NCBI GenBank assembly: GCA_024138025.1
Contig: JAMXBD010001595.1
Location: forward strand, 1-64,000
Direction: 5' to 3'
Length of the DNA: 64,000 bases
Source: Combretum micranthum
Lineage: Eukaryota > Streptophyta > Magnoliopsida > Myrtales > Combretaceae
The position numbers and the translations under genes were made by a program. The notes below the pieces were generated by a model. The model was not told the DNA's origin and did not search any database. It saw only the letters and a list, made by a program, of their open reading frames with translations. Shown piece by piece: positions 23,343-35,856 of the stretch. How positions within the stretch are numbered: the stretch's first letter is position 1; every line of letters starts with the position of its first letter.

Positions 23343-26059
23343 TGAAATAACCATGAAATTTCCAACTTATATTTTATATGTGCGATTTTGAATTTGTACA
23401 TGCTTTTGGTATGTATTGAATAAGATTTGTGTTCATGATGAATTATGTGTTTTATTATTGTGTTAAATATTCAAATACTCTAGAATTTATTAAATATTTA
23501 GTTCATAAAATTTAAATTGCATTAAGATGTAGGAATTATATTTGGAATGTAGTAAAATGAGTAAATAGATTCATGCACATAAGCCTCATCATAGCATAAT
23601 TCTTTTACCTTAAAGGGAGCTTAAACACCTCATTAATTAACAAAGACAAGTTTATTAATTAGCAATTGATAAGTCATTAAGTCCCCTTAACCTCTTATGC
23701 CTCAAAAGTCAAACCTTAAGATAATATCAACTCAAATAGTGCAAAATTCGTGCACAATTTTCAGACCTCCTAAACATGCCTTCAAAAGCTTCAAAACACA
23801 ATTTCCTCCTTCTCCAAAGTTCTCCCATAGACCTATATAGATAAGCCTTTCATCTTCTACACTTTCCACCATCAAAAGCATGCTAGAGGATCACAAAACC
23901 AATGTCTAAAGTTCTATTGATAAGTATGTGTTTCATGTCTTCAAAATATGCAAGTTCATTGTTTCTTAGCAATAGGTTTTAAGCTTAAATTGTGTTTGAT
24001 GACTTATATACTTTGTTGGTTGTATGAGGAGTGTTTTGTTGTTATAGGAGTTAGTGGTATATGTAGTATAAGAGATTAGAAGTGTTGAGCAATGCAAATG
24101 GTTGATGACTAAATGTTGGGTGTAGTGATTTGGGGTTTGAAGTATAATTTATGTATGATGATTTGTGGTGGAGAGTTTGATGTTGTAAGTTGGAGTTTAT
24201 GTTGTTTGAATAATGTAATGAATATAACAAGCTTTGGGAAGTTTAGGCTAAGTTTGAGAATTTTTGAAAGTGAACAAAGTGTAATAAAACAGGGGAAATA
24301 AAAAACATTTTCGTATAGGCTAAATTTTGGTCGTACGCGGCATCTGGGGTTTCTACGCCGCCGCTTATAGGCGGTGTTGGAAACGAACAGAATTAAAATT
24401 ATTAAAGCCGTTTGAACGCCGCTTTCGTTGGAAAAGTCAGTCGGCATTCATTCTTTCACATTGTACGCCAGCTACTAGGAATCAAAGCGCCGGCGTATAG
24501 TGAGAGGCTGCCAGCATATCCATGTACGCGGCCGGTTGCACATCTCTGGACGTTTTGAAAAATTTTGGATTTGCATTCTACACTAGCTCAAAGCCCGGCA
24601 TAGAATGAAGGCAGGTGTACCCTTAAGCTGTCAGCGTTGGCAATGTTGAACACCAGCTCAAAGCCGCCGCTTTGAGTGCCGGCGTATCCCCTGCGCTTTT
24701 GAATTTTAAAAAACTTTCTTCAAAATTTTCCAAAGTTTGATATATGATCAATTAAGTATTTGTTAAGTGTTCTATGATATAATAGGATGTTTAAATGCTT
24801 TATTATGACTTTGTACTAATTTATTTGAATTTCTTTGATTAATTGTATTTTCAACTAGATAATTAGTGCTTGAACTAAGTGTGAGTTTGTAATTACTTCT
24901 TTTTACAGTGAGTGATCCCCTTTCGGTTATTTCCATTGATTCTCGAGCTAGTACAGGTACGCAGTGACTTGCTTGTATGTTTGTTAGGATAGGCATACTT
25001 AAATTTGATATAAATTCTAAGTGACTTAAATATTGCTTGAATTGCTTGTGTTTTCACCGTTGAATCCGGTCCGAGGAGCGGTAACTTATCATGATGCAAT
25101 GATATGTTAGTGTAGGCGCTTAAGCCAATAGTTATGATGCAATGACTAGGCTCGGCGGATAATCGATAGGAAATGTAGTAACTGAGCAACATTTACTTAT
25201 TCTTGAAAAGAAATAGTATAACTCAATTCAATGTTTATGGGAGCATGTGAATTAATTTATATTATGGATTGAGATAAGTGAAGTTAGGCAATGGCTATAT
25301 AACCTATATGAGATTATTCTTTTCAGTGTAACGTTATCTAGGAGATATAGATATTCGGGCTATCTATAACCCGCTGAGCGTCGTGAGCGTTACTTAGGAT
25401 CCCCAGAACCCCATGGCTTGTCCCGGAGTTTGAATACTCCAATGATGATTTGATCAATGATTACTAAAGAAAGATAAATAAAACATTAGTGTTGCATTGC
25501 ATTAGTCTAGGTATGATTGCCACTACGCTTTTGAGTGTTGTTGCTGTGTACTGGGCCTTTGGCTCACTGTTGCTATTTTTCAGGTGATGATGACTTATGA
25601 TGATATGGGCTATGGGTCGGATTGGGAGAAGTTTATGGATGAGTGGGGCGAGTAGGAATCGAGTGCAAGATGGCAAGGAAGGAAAATTTTTGAACAAGTT
25701 GTTGGTTCAATTTTGTATTTTGTATTTTGAATAGAGGCTTGTTAGTTAAGCTTTGTTTGTATATAAAGACTTAAAGTCTATTTTTCTTGTTTTGTAAAAA
25801 CTTATGTAAGTTTTGTTATGTCATATGCTTGACACAAAATTGTAAATTATTTCTTTAAAAGTTCTATATGAATAGATTACTCAAGTGAGTAATCCATTTG
25901 AAAAAAAAAAAGTCTTTATATCAAGTTATAGAGGGATTAAACAAACAATTCACATAAATTGTTAGATTTAGGACAACCTTACATATAATATGAAAATATT
26001 ATATGTGGTTGGGGACTTGACTTGCTAAATCTTAAGGATTGGTGGGTCGGGTCTTTACA
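23343..26059 (+). mobile_element. Solo LTR B (Ty3/gypsy-like, 2.72 kb)
   Basis: TGAAATAACC...GGTCTTTACA flanked by CAAAT (23338-23342) and TAAAT (26060-26064). Near-identical to LTR A along its length. It carries TATA-like CTATATAGATAAG (about 23832), a CGCCGGC-rich cassette (24333-24690), an exon-like segment 24909-24956 between TTTTTACAG and CAG/GTACGC, GATGCA hairpins at 25087-25104 and 25129-25148, an acceptor at 25583 followed by the acidic exon, and the terminal hairpin with GAAA loop (about 25973-26010). The first donor (about 23920) is mutated from GT to AT. Confidence 0.85.
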
Positions 26060-26890
26060 TAAATTATATACACAACTTATATATTTTATCAATATCTTAT
26101 TTACTTGTTATTATATATATATATAACATATATAATACATAGCATTTATATCTAAAATCTCTAGATTATATATTTATATTTTTTCATAACTTATATCTAA
26201 ACAATTGATATACTATAACTTATTTTTTATAACTTGTATATTTAAACTATTACTTATGACTTATACATATGAAATATGGCTTATATGTATATATAAAACT
26301 TGTAACTTATCAAACATAAAACATATATAACTTATATATACAAGTTATAACTTATATGTATATATAATTGAACTTACATGTATAACTTAGATATATAACC
26401 GATGTATTTCATCAATACACTATTCATTTATCATATATATAACATATATAATACATATATCTTATCTATTCATAATCTCTCTAGATTATGTATTTATATT
26501 TTTTTAGAATGAATTATATATATAACTCACCACTTACATATATAATAAGTAAATTATATAAATTACATATATATAACTTATAACTTATATATCTATATAA
26601 ATAACTTATATAGAATATTATTTATAACTTATCTATATGAAACATATATATATTTTTTACTTACAAATTATATATACAAGTTATAAATTATAACTTATAT
26701 ATACAATTATATATTTTATTAATGCATAGTATTTTTTCATATATAATTCTATAATTCATATATATATATATAACATATGTAATCCATATATATTACTTAT
26801 AAGTTTTATATACAAGTTATAAACTATATTGGTCGTTATAGAACATAAATTATACGTGTTATATGTATATGCTATATATAATCTGCATTG
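26060..26890. repeat. AT-rich minisatellite, right part
   Basis: Continues the ATAACTTATATA satellite on the other side of LTR B, with the same word set, up to the right part of the TIR element. Confidence 0.65.
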
Positions 26891-27147
26891 TAGATTTATA
26901 CAGGATTTGCTAAATCTTAACAACAAAATAAATAAAGAATGACATAATTATATTTTAAATGGAAGGTTTTGTGTATTGTTATTATATATTTATCAATGAC
27001 TAAATTTACTAGAGGTAAAATAGTAACATCCTTTGAATTTTGATTCTTGTTGGAGAGGGAATAGAGAGGGAATAAAAAAGTAGGTGGTTTTTTTATTCCT
27101 ATGAATGGTTATCTATTCCCTAATATCACTTCCAAGTAAACAGGTTG

Positions 27148-27885
27148 TTTGGGTTTGACATAAGAAAGTTTATTCCTTTACATTGTATTTGGGTAGAAAA
27201 GGAAAGAAGAAAAAAAAAAAAGGAAAGTAGTCATATTTCTCTTATTCAGATAGAAAGGAAGTCATAAACAATGATATTTTTAAAGGAAATTTACTAATTA
27301 AGTTGCATTATTATTTTCCTATTGTAATTGCTAAGAGGTAAAATTAGAAATGTATTTGTTTTCCTTCAATTCTCTTTACGAGACTAAGGGATTTGTTTCT
27401 TCTATTTCTTGATGAAGAAAAACGTCTTAAAAACAGACATTTCTTTTCTCTTAATTCATTTCCTACTCTAGTAGATGTTATAGCTATACTATAGGTACTA
27501 AAAAAAACATATATAAAAAATTAAATGAATAAATAACTTAAACTTAAGGATTGTTTCAAAAAATTAATTTTTTATTTATCAATGAAGCATTTACCTTTTT
27601 TATTTACCATATATATTTCATATTATAATTGTTAGGGAATAAACTTGAATTAATTTAAAGATTATTGTTTTGTTTTTAGTATAGATGATAAATGTGAGTT
27701 TTAAATATAGTAAATGAAAGGTTGTATAGATTGAGTACTTTTAGTATTTGAATAGTAAAAAATATATGTACAATGCTTATTATTATTGAATTATTGCGGG
27801 TAGTTATAATTTTCACATATTTTCTTTCCTTCTTCCCTCTGTTGACAAATTGGCATCAAAGCTTGAACCACAAAAAAGATACTGA
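27148..27885. other. AT-rich stretch with one primer-binding-site-like word
   Basis: No gene seen. TTGGCATCAAAGC at about 27850-27862 resembles the tRNA-Met-complementary primer site TGGTATCAGAGC used by copia elements and pararetroviruses, with changes. It lies in the opposite orientation to the viral fragment that follows, so the two need not belong together. Confidence 0.3.
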
Positions 27886-29545
27886 GTGATCAAACTTCTT
27901 TTGATCATCCCAACAAGAAGAATAATTATCTCTATTTCATTCACCTATTCATCTACTGATAAAATATCTTCTTTATTAATGTTATTCTTTTATATATATT
28001 ATGTCTTTTATCACAATCTCTTTCTAAATGTCCTTCTTCTCCATATCCAAAACAACTCAGTCTATTTTTATAATTTATGTTTTTGTTATATTTTCTCACA
28101 TGTCTTTCTTTATTTAAATAAGACATTCTCGCATTACTCCTTTTTACATAATAATTTATCTTTGATTTCTTTTTTTTTTTTTTGAGTTCTGGTTCTATAA
28201 GATCTTATTTCTGGCTTTCTTTTGCAATTTCTTCTTTTTGGTCTTTCTCTCCTTTGACCATATACTTGAGGTGTATATACATTTTGACAATAACTATATT
28301 CTCCTTTTAATTGTCTAGTTATTTGTATATTTGTACATTTTTCAACCAAGGTTCTAATTACAAACTATATTTTCATGCCTAAATTATTCATTCGTTCTAC
28401 AAGATCTGGCTCTATCTTTTCTTTAAAATTTCTATACATTTCTTGTCCTAAATGTCTTGGTAATTTAAGAAATAATTTATCAGCTATTATTTTTCCATAA
28501 TAACATCCTGCTAAATTACAATGAAAGAAAAAATCTTTTAAGTAACTTTTTATATACTTTAGTCTCCTTTATGTAATTGTTCTAAATGTCTCATTGCATT
28601 CATTTGGTCTTTTAAATTAAAATCAACATTAGGCTGTGTGCTTGTTATCAACATTACTCAAACTTATCATATAATTCTGCATAATAAAGTATTCATTTAT
28701 TCTCATTCATATCAATTTCTATTATTCTCGTTATTGCTTTTCTTACATCTTTCTGTCATGATTTATCTAATATTATTACTAATAATTTTGCTCCAACTTC
28801 TTTTCTAACTAGGCATTTAACTCCTATTACTATCAAACCAGTACAGCTTTTTCTTTTTTTTTTTTAATTTATTATAGTTGTTCACTAAACAGTTTATATT
28901 TACAGGTCTGTTGTTATTATAACTTTTTTTTTCTCTATTTTCTCTAACTAAACCTGCTTTTCCAAAATTTAAAGCTCCTACAATATATAATATTCTTGGT
29001 TTTAGTAAGTCTATATTCTTATTTCTGTATATTTCTATGTCTTTTTCTAGTTAAACTACTTCTTCAATTTGTTGCAAAGGTTTTTTTTTTCCTTTTTTTT
29101 TTTTTTTTGCCAATCTACCTGATATTCCTGTATCTATTCATGTCTCTTCTCTAGGAATTTCTCCATCTTTTAATCCTCTTCCAGTTCTTGAAAAATTTTA
29201 CTTAGGTTTTTTAGTTATTTACATATTTCCAAATATCTTTTTTCTTTATATCCTCCAAATTTTAATTTTATATTTCTTTTTTTTCTTTTTGTCTCTAATT
29301 TTTAGTCCCTGTAAGTCTTTCAATATTTCTTCAATTTGGTTTCTATTTAGTTTTGTCATTTTCTTTTTCTTTTTCCAATTCTTTTATGTTAATTAATGTT
29401 TTTGCTGCCAAAGCTATCCTATTAATCGTTTCTTTCTCTACTAAAACAGTCCTTTACTTTCCTAATTCTTTTATTATATTGTGTAACGTAATTAATAAGG
29501 CTATCATTGTATTGTTTTGTCTAATTATTGGGAATATTACATATA
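27886..29545 (-). pseudogene. Endogenous pararetrovirus (caulimovirid) coat-protein fragment
   Basis: On the minus strand, broken frames from about 28700 down to 27990 resemble the C-terminal half of a caulimovirid coat protein. A segment with LPRHLGQEMYRNF (about 28430-28480) is followed by a strongly Lys/Arg-rich stretch (28140-28300). A zinc-knuckle-type motif then appears at about 28010-28060 with C-x2-C-x4-H-x4-C spacing, in which the second Cys is replaced by Tyr. Many stops and frameshifts are present. The T- and A-rich sequence up to about 29545 probably belongs to the same insertion. No movement protein, protease or polymerase is recognised. It is an old, non-functional copy. Confidence 0.6.
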
Positions 29546-29760
29546 TAATATACATTTAAAAAAATTACATAAAACTAAATTATAAAAAAATATTACATAA
29601 ATAATAATGCTATATCGCATAAAGAATACGAGATATAGACTTTTATCTGTGTCGCATTATTAAACTACGATACACATTCGGAACAATAATAAAATATACC
29701 TCAAATTTATTGGAAGGCTAGCATAGGAAAACGAAACGATCATGATTAACCTGACAGGAG
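29546..29760. other. AT-rich junction sequence
   Basis: Nothing recognisable. It contains the unresolved left end of minus-strand LTR F. Confidence 0.3.
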
Positions 29761-31226
29761 ATTTCACATACACATTTCAATTTCATCTTGCCCTAAATCT
29801 AATGCCATTATCATTATAAGCACAATCATAAGCATATAATTTAAAGATTGTGAACTCACTTTGCCATGGCGCGAAAATCCACTTAATCGTAATTATCCTC
29901 AGGAAGGTCTAGTTCATCTTCTAAATCTCCTAATCAAAAGAAATAACTCTAATGAGTATTTCTACAAAGTTTGAGCGAATCTATAAATTCTATTCTAACA
30001 AGTTCATCAAAGTTCGTCTAAGAGGAAATTCCAACTTAAAACGGCCATAACTTGGTCATTTTAACTCGGAATTTTGCATATTATATATTGATTTCTACCT
30101 ATTCGACGAGAGATATCTATTTCTAAAGTTATTTCCACAAAACAAGGTTCTTAGGTCCATGATCAGTAGGGTGCAAAATGCTATACGAAATTCCTGTCCC
30201 ACAATTCAACTCCTAATTTCAAACCAAGCATCATTCCAAATCTTTGATAGATACTTAGCTATCATTATATCTTGAAAGACTCTATTATATACATATATGA
30301 CTCAATATCATGCATGATTCATGGGTGTTGGTAAATCTATTTCCTCATGTGCTTAGATAATGTTTAATAGGATGTATAAGACACTATTTTCCTAACTTGT
30401 TTCTACCAAGTGCATATGTGTACATGCAATATCTATAAGCTATTATCATGAATGTTATGAGATGAACTATCTATATGTATACCCTTAATGATATGATATC
30501 AAGAATTTTTTTAGAAAGCTTTTGCTTTGTAAAACTTTTGAAATTACTAGACTTGAGAAAACTAGTTCTATTTCTTGCAAAATCACACTTGCTTTTATCA
30601 AAACTCAATCTTGGTGGCCTATATGCCCAACACCTTCATTATTTTAATACGATTCTTCATTTTAGAGTTGGAAAATAGATGTTTTCATAGGTGGTCTACC
30701 TAATTAAGAATTTTGCAAGATCTTAAGGAATGAAAATATTATTTAATCTATACTTTGAAACCTTTCCTTGTTTTAGGACTATACTTGAATAAATTTCATT
30801 TATCTTTGTCAAAATTTGGTCTTTATTACATGTATCTCCTAGGACTTTTATTTTTCCATAAAAATCATCACTTTGGTATTTGGAAATAGGTGTTTAAATA
30901 GTGGTCATTTTCAAATCCGAATTTTGAAATTTCCATTTGAGATTGTTTCTTTTGTAAAACTCATTTAACCTATCTAAAACTAATTCCTAATCAACCCTAC
31001 TCCTTAAGGCTTCCATTTCTTTAATAAAAATCTTGTTTTGGGGTTGAAAAATAGGTTTTCACATATCAAGCTTCCTTCATTACGAAGTTTGAGTTTATTA
31101 TTGGGATTGAAACATAACTTTTGTAAATTTTCATTGTTTTGAAAATATCTCTTAGTAGATCTAAGCTTTACTCATCAAGATCACTCATTTATGACACCTA
31201 TTCCCTAAGCCTTTCATTTTTAATGT
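29761..31226 (-). repeat. Minus-strand LTR F, 3' part (interrupted by LTR D)
   Basis: Reverse complement of D-like sequence. CGATTAAGTGG plus the GAGTTCAC block (29848-29895) answers 33379-33455 in D, and the block with AACTCGGAATTTTG (about 30064) answers the reverse of 33203-33215. The minus strand carries the acidic exon GDLEDELDLPEDNYD-stop at 29883-29929 after an AG acceptor. It resumes after LTR D at 34520. Its 3' end is truncated near 29760. Confidence 0.6.
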
Positions 31227-31231
31227 AAAAT

Positions 31232-34200
31232 TGTAAATCCCCGAAATTTTGGATCCAAATTATAGTTTAAACCCTAATCGGAAGTCAACCGAATTTCCCG
31301 AAGTCAACCGGATTTCCCAGAGTCAACCAAACCCTAGTTTACCGTAACCGCTTAAGTCCGGCATTGCCGTTTTCTCAAGCCCTAGAAAACGAAGTTGGGA
31401 AAATTAGTTATAATAGTTCGTAATAGCTATAGGTTTTATAAAAATATCAGATTGAAGAATTTCGAGTGTCTTTTGAACCCGATCGGACATGATTCTTGAA
31501 AAACGTACCCGGAAGCTCGGAATAGGAAAATTATTCCGAATATACCGTTAGACTCGTAAAAGTATAAAATTTCCAAAAATATCAATTTCGTAATTTTTCG
31601 GTAACTAGAAATATTAGATATCGCTTTTTACGCGTACTTTCTTACTACCGGTATTTAATTGTCATGTCTACTTTTACATACACTATTTTCTACTATTCTA
31701 CACTATTCATCTATCTCTACTTTTTCTTACTACATATTCTTACAACTATACACATATTTCTTCACATTTTCATTTCAATACAATTTCATATCTTTCATTT
31801 CTTACTTTTAATTAATCAAAAGACAAAAAAATTAATTTTTCCCTCTCTTCCTCCAAAATAGCTGGCCACACCCTCATTAATGCATCCATTTGTTTTGTTT
31901 TCATTTATTTAATTAACACAAATTATCTCCCACATTTTCTATAAATACCCCCTCATACCTTCACTTCTTTCACACCTCTTCTTCTCTAAAGTTACTCTAC
32001 AAAAATTTCTCTCAATTTCTTCAAGAATTCTTTCAAGAAGTCTCCTTAGTTTAGCTTCCTTTAGGTAAGAAATTTCTCAAGAATTCTTCATGTTCATCTA
32101 CTTAGTATGAGCTTAGTGTGTGTTTTCTAAAACCATGAAGGTTAAGAAAGCAACATTAGGTTCATGCTTTGTTTTGTTCATAAACATAATTTCTCTATGT
32201 TCATTTATGTTTCTTCTATGTTCTTTACTATCTAATATATCTATATAACTATATATATTATTCAGAGCATTAAGCTCATTGTCTTACAATTTATTTATCT
32301 TTCATGCAATTTATTTACTTCATTTCAAGTTATTTAATTTCAATTGATTTTAAGACTAGTCATTCTAGTCTTAAACTTGTCTCATCAAGTCAAAACAATT
32401 CTTTTCTTTTCGGGACTAGTCTTTTCTTAGTCCCGGGGTACCTTGATGAAGCTAAGGTCCCAATACTTGATTTACTTTATTATTTACTTAAGCTTTCAAG
32501 TTATTATTTTACATTCTATAGCTTATGATTCATATTCATGCATGAACATAATGTTTTTGTCTCAACAAAAATAAATGAGAAAATGTTTCCTTGAATTAAA
32601 GATTTTTTCTAAGGAAATAATATGGAAAACGGATTTCTAAAAACCCATGAACATGCATAGGGATGATTTTCTTACATAAACAAAAGGTTTTATGAAAACT
32701 TATCTTTCATCAAGAAGTAGAAATTCTTTTGGAATCATTACAAGAAATAAGAATGTCATTTTATCTTTTTGAATCCAAGTTTGAAAATAAAACTACACCT
32801 TAGGAATTTAAAGAAATTACAAGAGATTAAATTTAGAAAAAGAATATTCATCTCAATAACTCAAGATCTTTCAAGAGTAAAATAAATATTCGATAGAATC
32901 TCAAGTTCAAAATCTTTTAAAAACCTTAATTTTTAAGTTGAGACAACTCCATTTACTTCATACATTTGTTATGAGTCATTACATATAAATATATACCTTT
33001 CAAAAGTTTACAAAATAATTGAAATATTTACCTTTTCAAATGAACTTTGTTTACAAGAAGGAAAACAAGTTTTTGCAAAATTCGTGGTAGATTTAGTCAC
33101 TGCCTTTTCGGGACCCAAATGACTTAGTTTTATGGAAATAAGCTTAGAAATGCGTAGACCTTTTCGAGTAGGTAGAAAACGATATATTATACGCGAAATT
33201 CCGAGTTAAATGAGCAAGTTATGGCCATTTTAAGTTGGAATTTCCCCTTATACGATTTTACCACGATTTTAAGGAAAGTTTAGAATCTTCAAGATAGAAT
33301 GTCATGAAATACTCATTTTGGGTATTCTTCTTGATTAGATAATCACGAGGAAGATTGTTCGTATCCCGAGGATTACTACGATTAAGTGGAAATTCCGAAC
33401 GACCTATCCAATACAAGAAAGGTGTCATCATGGCCGAGTGAGTTACTTCCCGTTAAATTTCTCATACTCTTGATTGTGCTAGTAAAATTAGTTGCACTAG
33501 AATCTAAGAAAAAATCAAAAAGAAATGTATGATAATATGTTGAAGGAATATTAAGTATATCGAAACTCAATTTGTTTGTAATAAAGTTGTATGTGCATTA
33601 ATATCTTGAATTGTTTGAAATTGGTTGATCACTTCAAAGAAGTTAAATGTAACTACTAGACTTTAATTAAAGAATTTATTCATGCACTTCATATGTTGAG
33701 TCACATTGCATTCACTACTATACAATTGGTGGGACAAGTGTATAATAGTGTGGTAGACATAACCGGTATATCATGTAAGTGGCGAGTAGGAGCCGGTAAA
33801 AACTACAAAATTGGTGGCTAGTAGGAGCCTGTAATAACTACATGTTTTGATGGCGTATAGGAGCCGTAAAATCTATAAAAGTATTTTTAAAAGCTGTGGC
33901 AGTAATTGGCCTGAATACCCAACCCCGAATGAAGGGCGTAATTCATTCAACATATGATTCCCGAAGTCATATGTCTTGTATGCTCACGTGGTTGTTGCAT
34001 TTCATACGTTTGAATAATAAACTTGATTGATAATTTACTTCGAGTATGAATTTTGGGATTTACTCACTAAGCCCATAAGCTTACACCCCTATAGATATTT
34101 GTATTCTCAGGAACACCAATTTTTGTGCCCGAGGTCTTCCCATATCCGTATACGTTTTATATTGAAGCTTTTGGAGGAAATCTACTCAAAGACTTAGATT

Positions 34201-34514
34201 AGAATTCCTTTGAAATCTTTAATGTAGTATTTTGGATGTTATGAAGTTTATCTCGATCCTTGAATTAGCGGGGGTATGCCCTAAGAAATATGTAATAGAC
34301 CTTGGTTATTAATGATATGATATTCTTTATTCTGGATCCTTGTTATGTTTATCTTTACTTGCTTAAACTATGCTTCCCAAAAGCGTCTCCTATTACCGTG
34401 TTAGACGCCTTACATATAATATTAAGGCTTTCGTATAACTAAGGTAGCCATTCTTAAGCCTTGATATTATATGTGGCGGACTGCCACATTTAGGGTACCC
34501 TTCGGAGCGTGACA
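31232..34514 (+). mobile_element. Solo LTR D (3.28 kb) with perfect target duplication
   Basis: TGTAAATCCCCG...GGAGCGTGACA, flanked by perfect AAAAT duplications (31227-31231 and 34515-34519). There is no internal domain, so it is a solo LTR. Inside: TATAAATA at 31940-31947 with a short leader and a TTTAG/GTAAGAA donor at 32064/32065; a long AT-rich middle; a GATTAG acceptor (33338) with an acidic exon ending PEDYYD-stop (33383-33385); three 33-36-bp direct repeats (33778-33870); and a terminal hairpin (about 34405-34485). D sits inside the older LTR F, and its own start and end words recur in E. Confidence 0.85.
31940..31947 (+). promoter_or_regulatory. TATA box of LTR D
   Basis: CTATAAATACCCCC in an otherwise AT-rich LTR, followed after about 25-30 bp by a pyrimidine-rich leader (TTCACTTCTTTCACACC). 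That is the usual plant TATA-to-start spacing. It probably marks the U3/R border of the LTR. Confidence 0.65.
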
Positions 34515-34519
34515 AAAAT

Positions 34520-35856
34520 ACTCATTTTCAAGTTGAAAAAGAGCTTTTCTAAATAGAGTTCTTTTTTTATCCGAATTTCAAAAATCCATTTTTGTTGAAA
34601 CCAAAATAGATCTTAAGCTTTCTAACATTTTCCTACTATTATCATGCTACTACAAGTTATTTATGTGAATAAAACAAAAACCTAAGGTATTTATGAACTC
34701 AAAACAACTAAATCTAGTTTATTATACTAGTCATAAATGTATGAACACTATGATCATTATGTGGATATGGTTAGATGATGAATATATGCATAAAATATTA
34801 AAAATAATAACATAACTTAACAATAAAACAAAGTAATAGCAAAATAACAAGATCTATAACATTGTGATGACAAGGACCTCATATTCAAGTGTTTCACATC
34901 CCTAGGTTAAGCTCATGGGGATTTTTGAGTGGAATCACACATGAATAATCTTGCCATACATGTTTTTAAGATGGTAAAGTATAGATCTATTACTTATTAG
35001 ATGTATGGAGCAAGATAAACTTGAAAAAAAGAAACTTGTAAGAGTGTGTGGTGTGTATGTGTGTGTGTGTGTATTGTTACGGCAATGAGAGATAGAGGAA
35101 GAGAGGAGAGAAAAAAAATTCAAGAGCTTTGTTTTGTTAAAAGTGAGAAAGTGAAAAGTGAAAGGCATAAAGGGGTTTATATAAGGAATCGGATTAGGGT
35201 TTGCTTTAATTGAATAAAAGAAAAATGAAACAAAATTGGAGAAAGGGAGAGGGTACTAGGGGCACTGGTTTTGGGAGAGTATGGAGAGAGAGATGTTTTG
35301 TTTTGTATTATGTAAGTTTCAAAATTAAATAAGATTTAAGCAGTAAAAGTTGTATTGGAAAAGTAAATTGTAAGAAATAAGATGTAAGGATGTAAGAAAT
35401 AGGGTATGGGTAGTTGTACTTTAAATAGTGTGAAAGAAATCAAAAAGTAGATTAGACAATTAAGGTACTAGTAGTAATGAAAATACGATAAAAAGACTAA
35501 ACTATAACTATAACTTTTATAAAACGAAAATTAATATAACTGATATATTTGGAAATCTTACAAATTATGAATCTAACGCAATACCATATTTTTAATATCT
35601 CGAGCCCCTGACACACTTTTCGAAGTCTGTATCCGATCGGATTCGAAATAGGTCAAAAATTTACTAATCTGATATTCTTAAGCACCCTAATATTATTATG
35701 AACCAATCTATACTCTTCGTTCATAATTCAACTTCTTAACTTAGGAACACAGGTTGCCGGATCTAAACTGCTAGAGTTTCTTAGAATTGTTGACTTAAGA
35801 TTACTTTCTGATTTATGGTTTTAGCTCGAAATTACCTTAAAATTTAAGGGTTTATA
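34520..35856 (-). repeat. Minus-strand LTR F, 5' part
   Basis: Continues LTR F beyond the D insertion. The block at 35595-35650 (TATCTCGAGCCCCTGACACAC, then CCGATCGG) answers 31450-31490 of D in reverse complement. The right end TTTAAGGGTTTATA at 35843-35856 is the reversed LTR start, with TG changed to TA. A GT-rich microsatellite lies at 35041-35072. F itself lies inside another minus-strand LTR that resumes at 35857. Confidence 0.55.

Larger units (their letters stand above)
21369..27144. mobile_element. Terminal-inverted-repeat DNA element swollen by AT satellite
   Basis: The left end CCCGTTTACTTGGAAG (21369-21384) matches the right end read in reverse, CCTGTTTACTTGGAAG (27144-27129), in 15 of 16 bases. 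Both ends continue with GGGAATAG blocks and are flanked by TTG on each side (21366-21368; 27145-27147). Short ends, small duplication and lack of coding sequence fit a non-autonomous TIR element. The interior is mostly AT-rich satellite, plus solo LTR B. Excluding LTR B the element is about 3 kb. Confidence 0.6.

Noticed and set aside
24893..25192. Minus-strand open frame repeated at 14897-15136
   Set aside because: It recurs because LTRs A and B are copies. It is antisense to the splice-like modules, and C' does not keep the frame.
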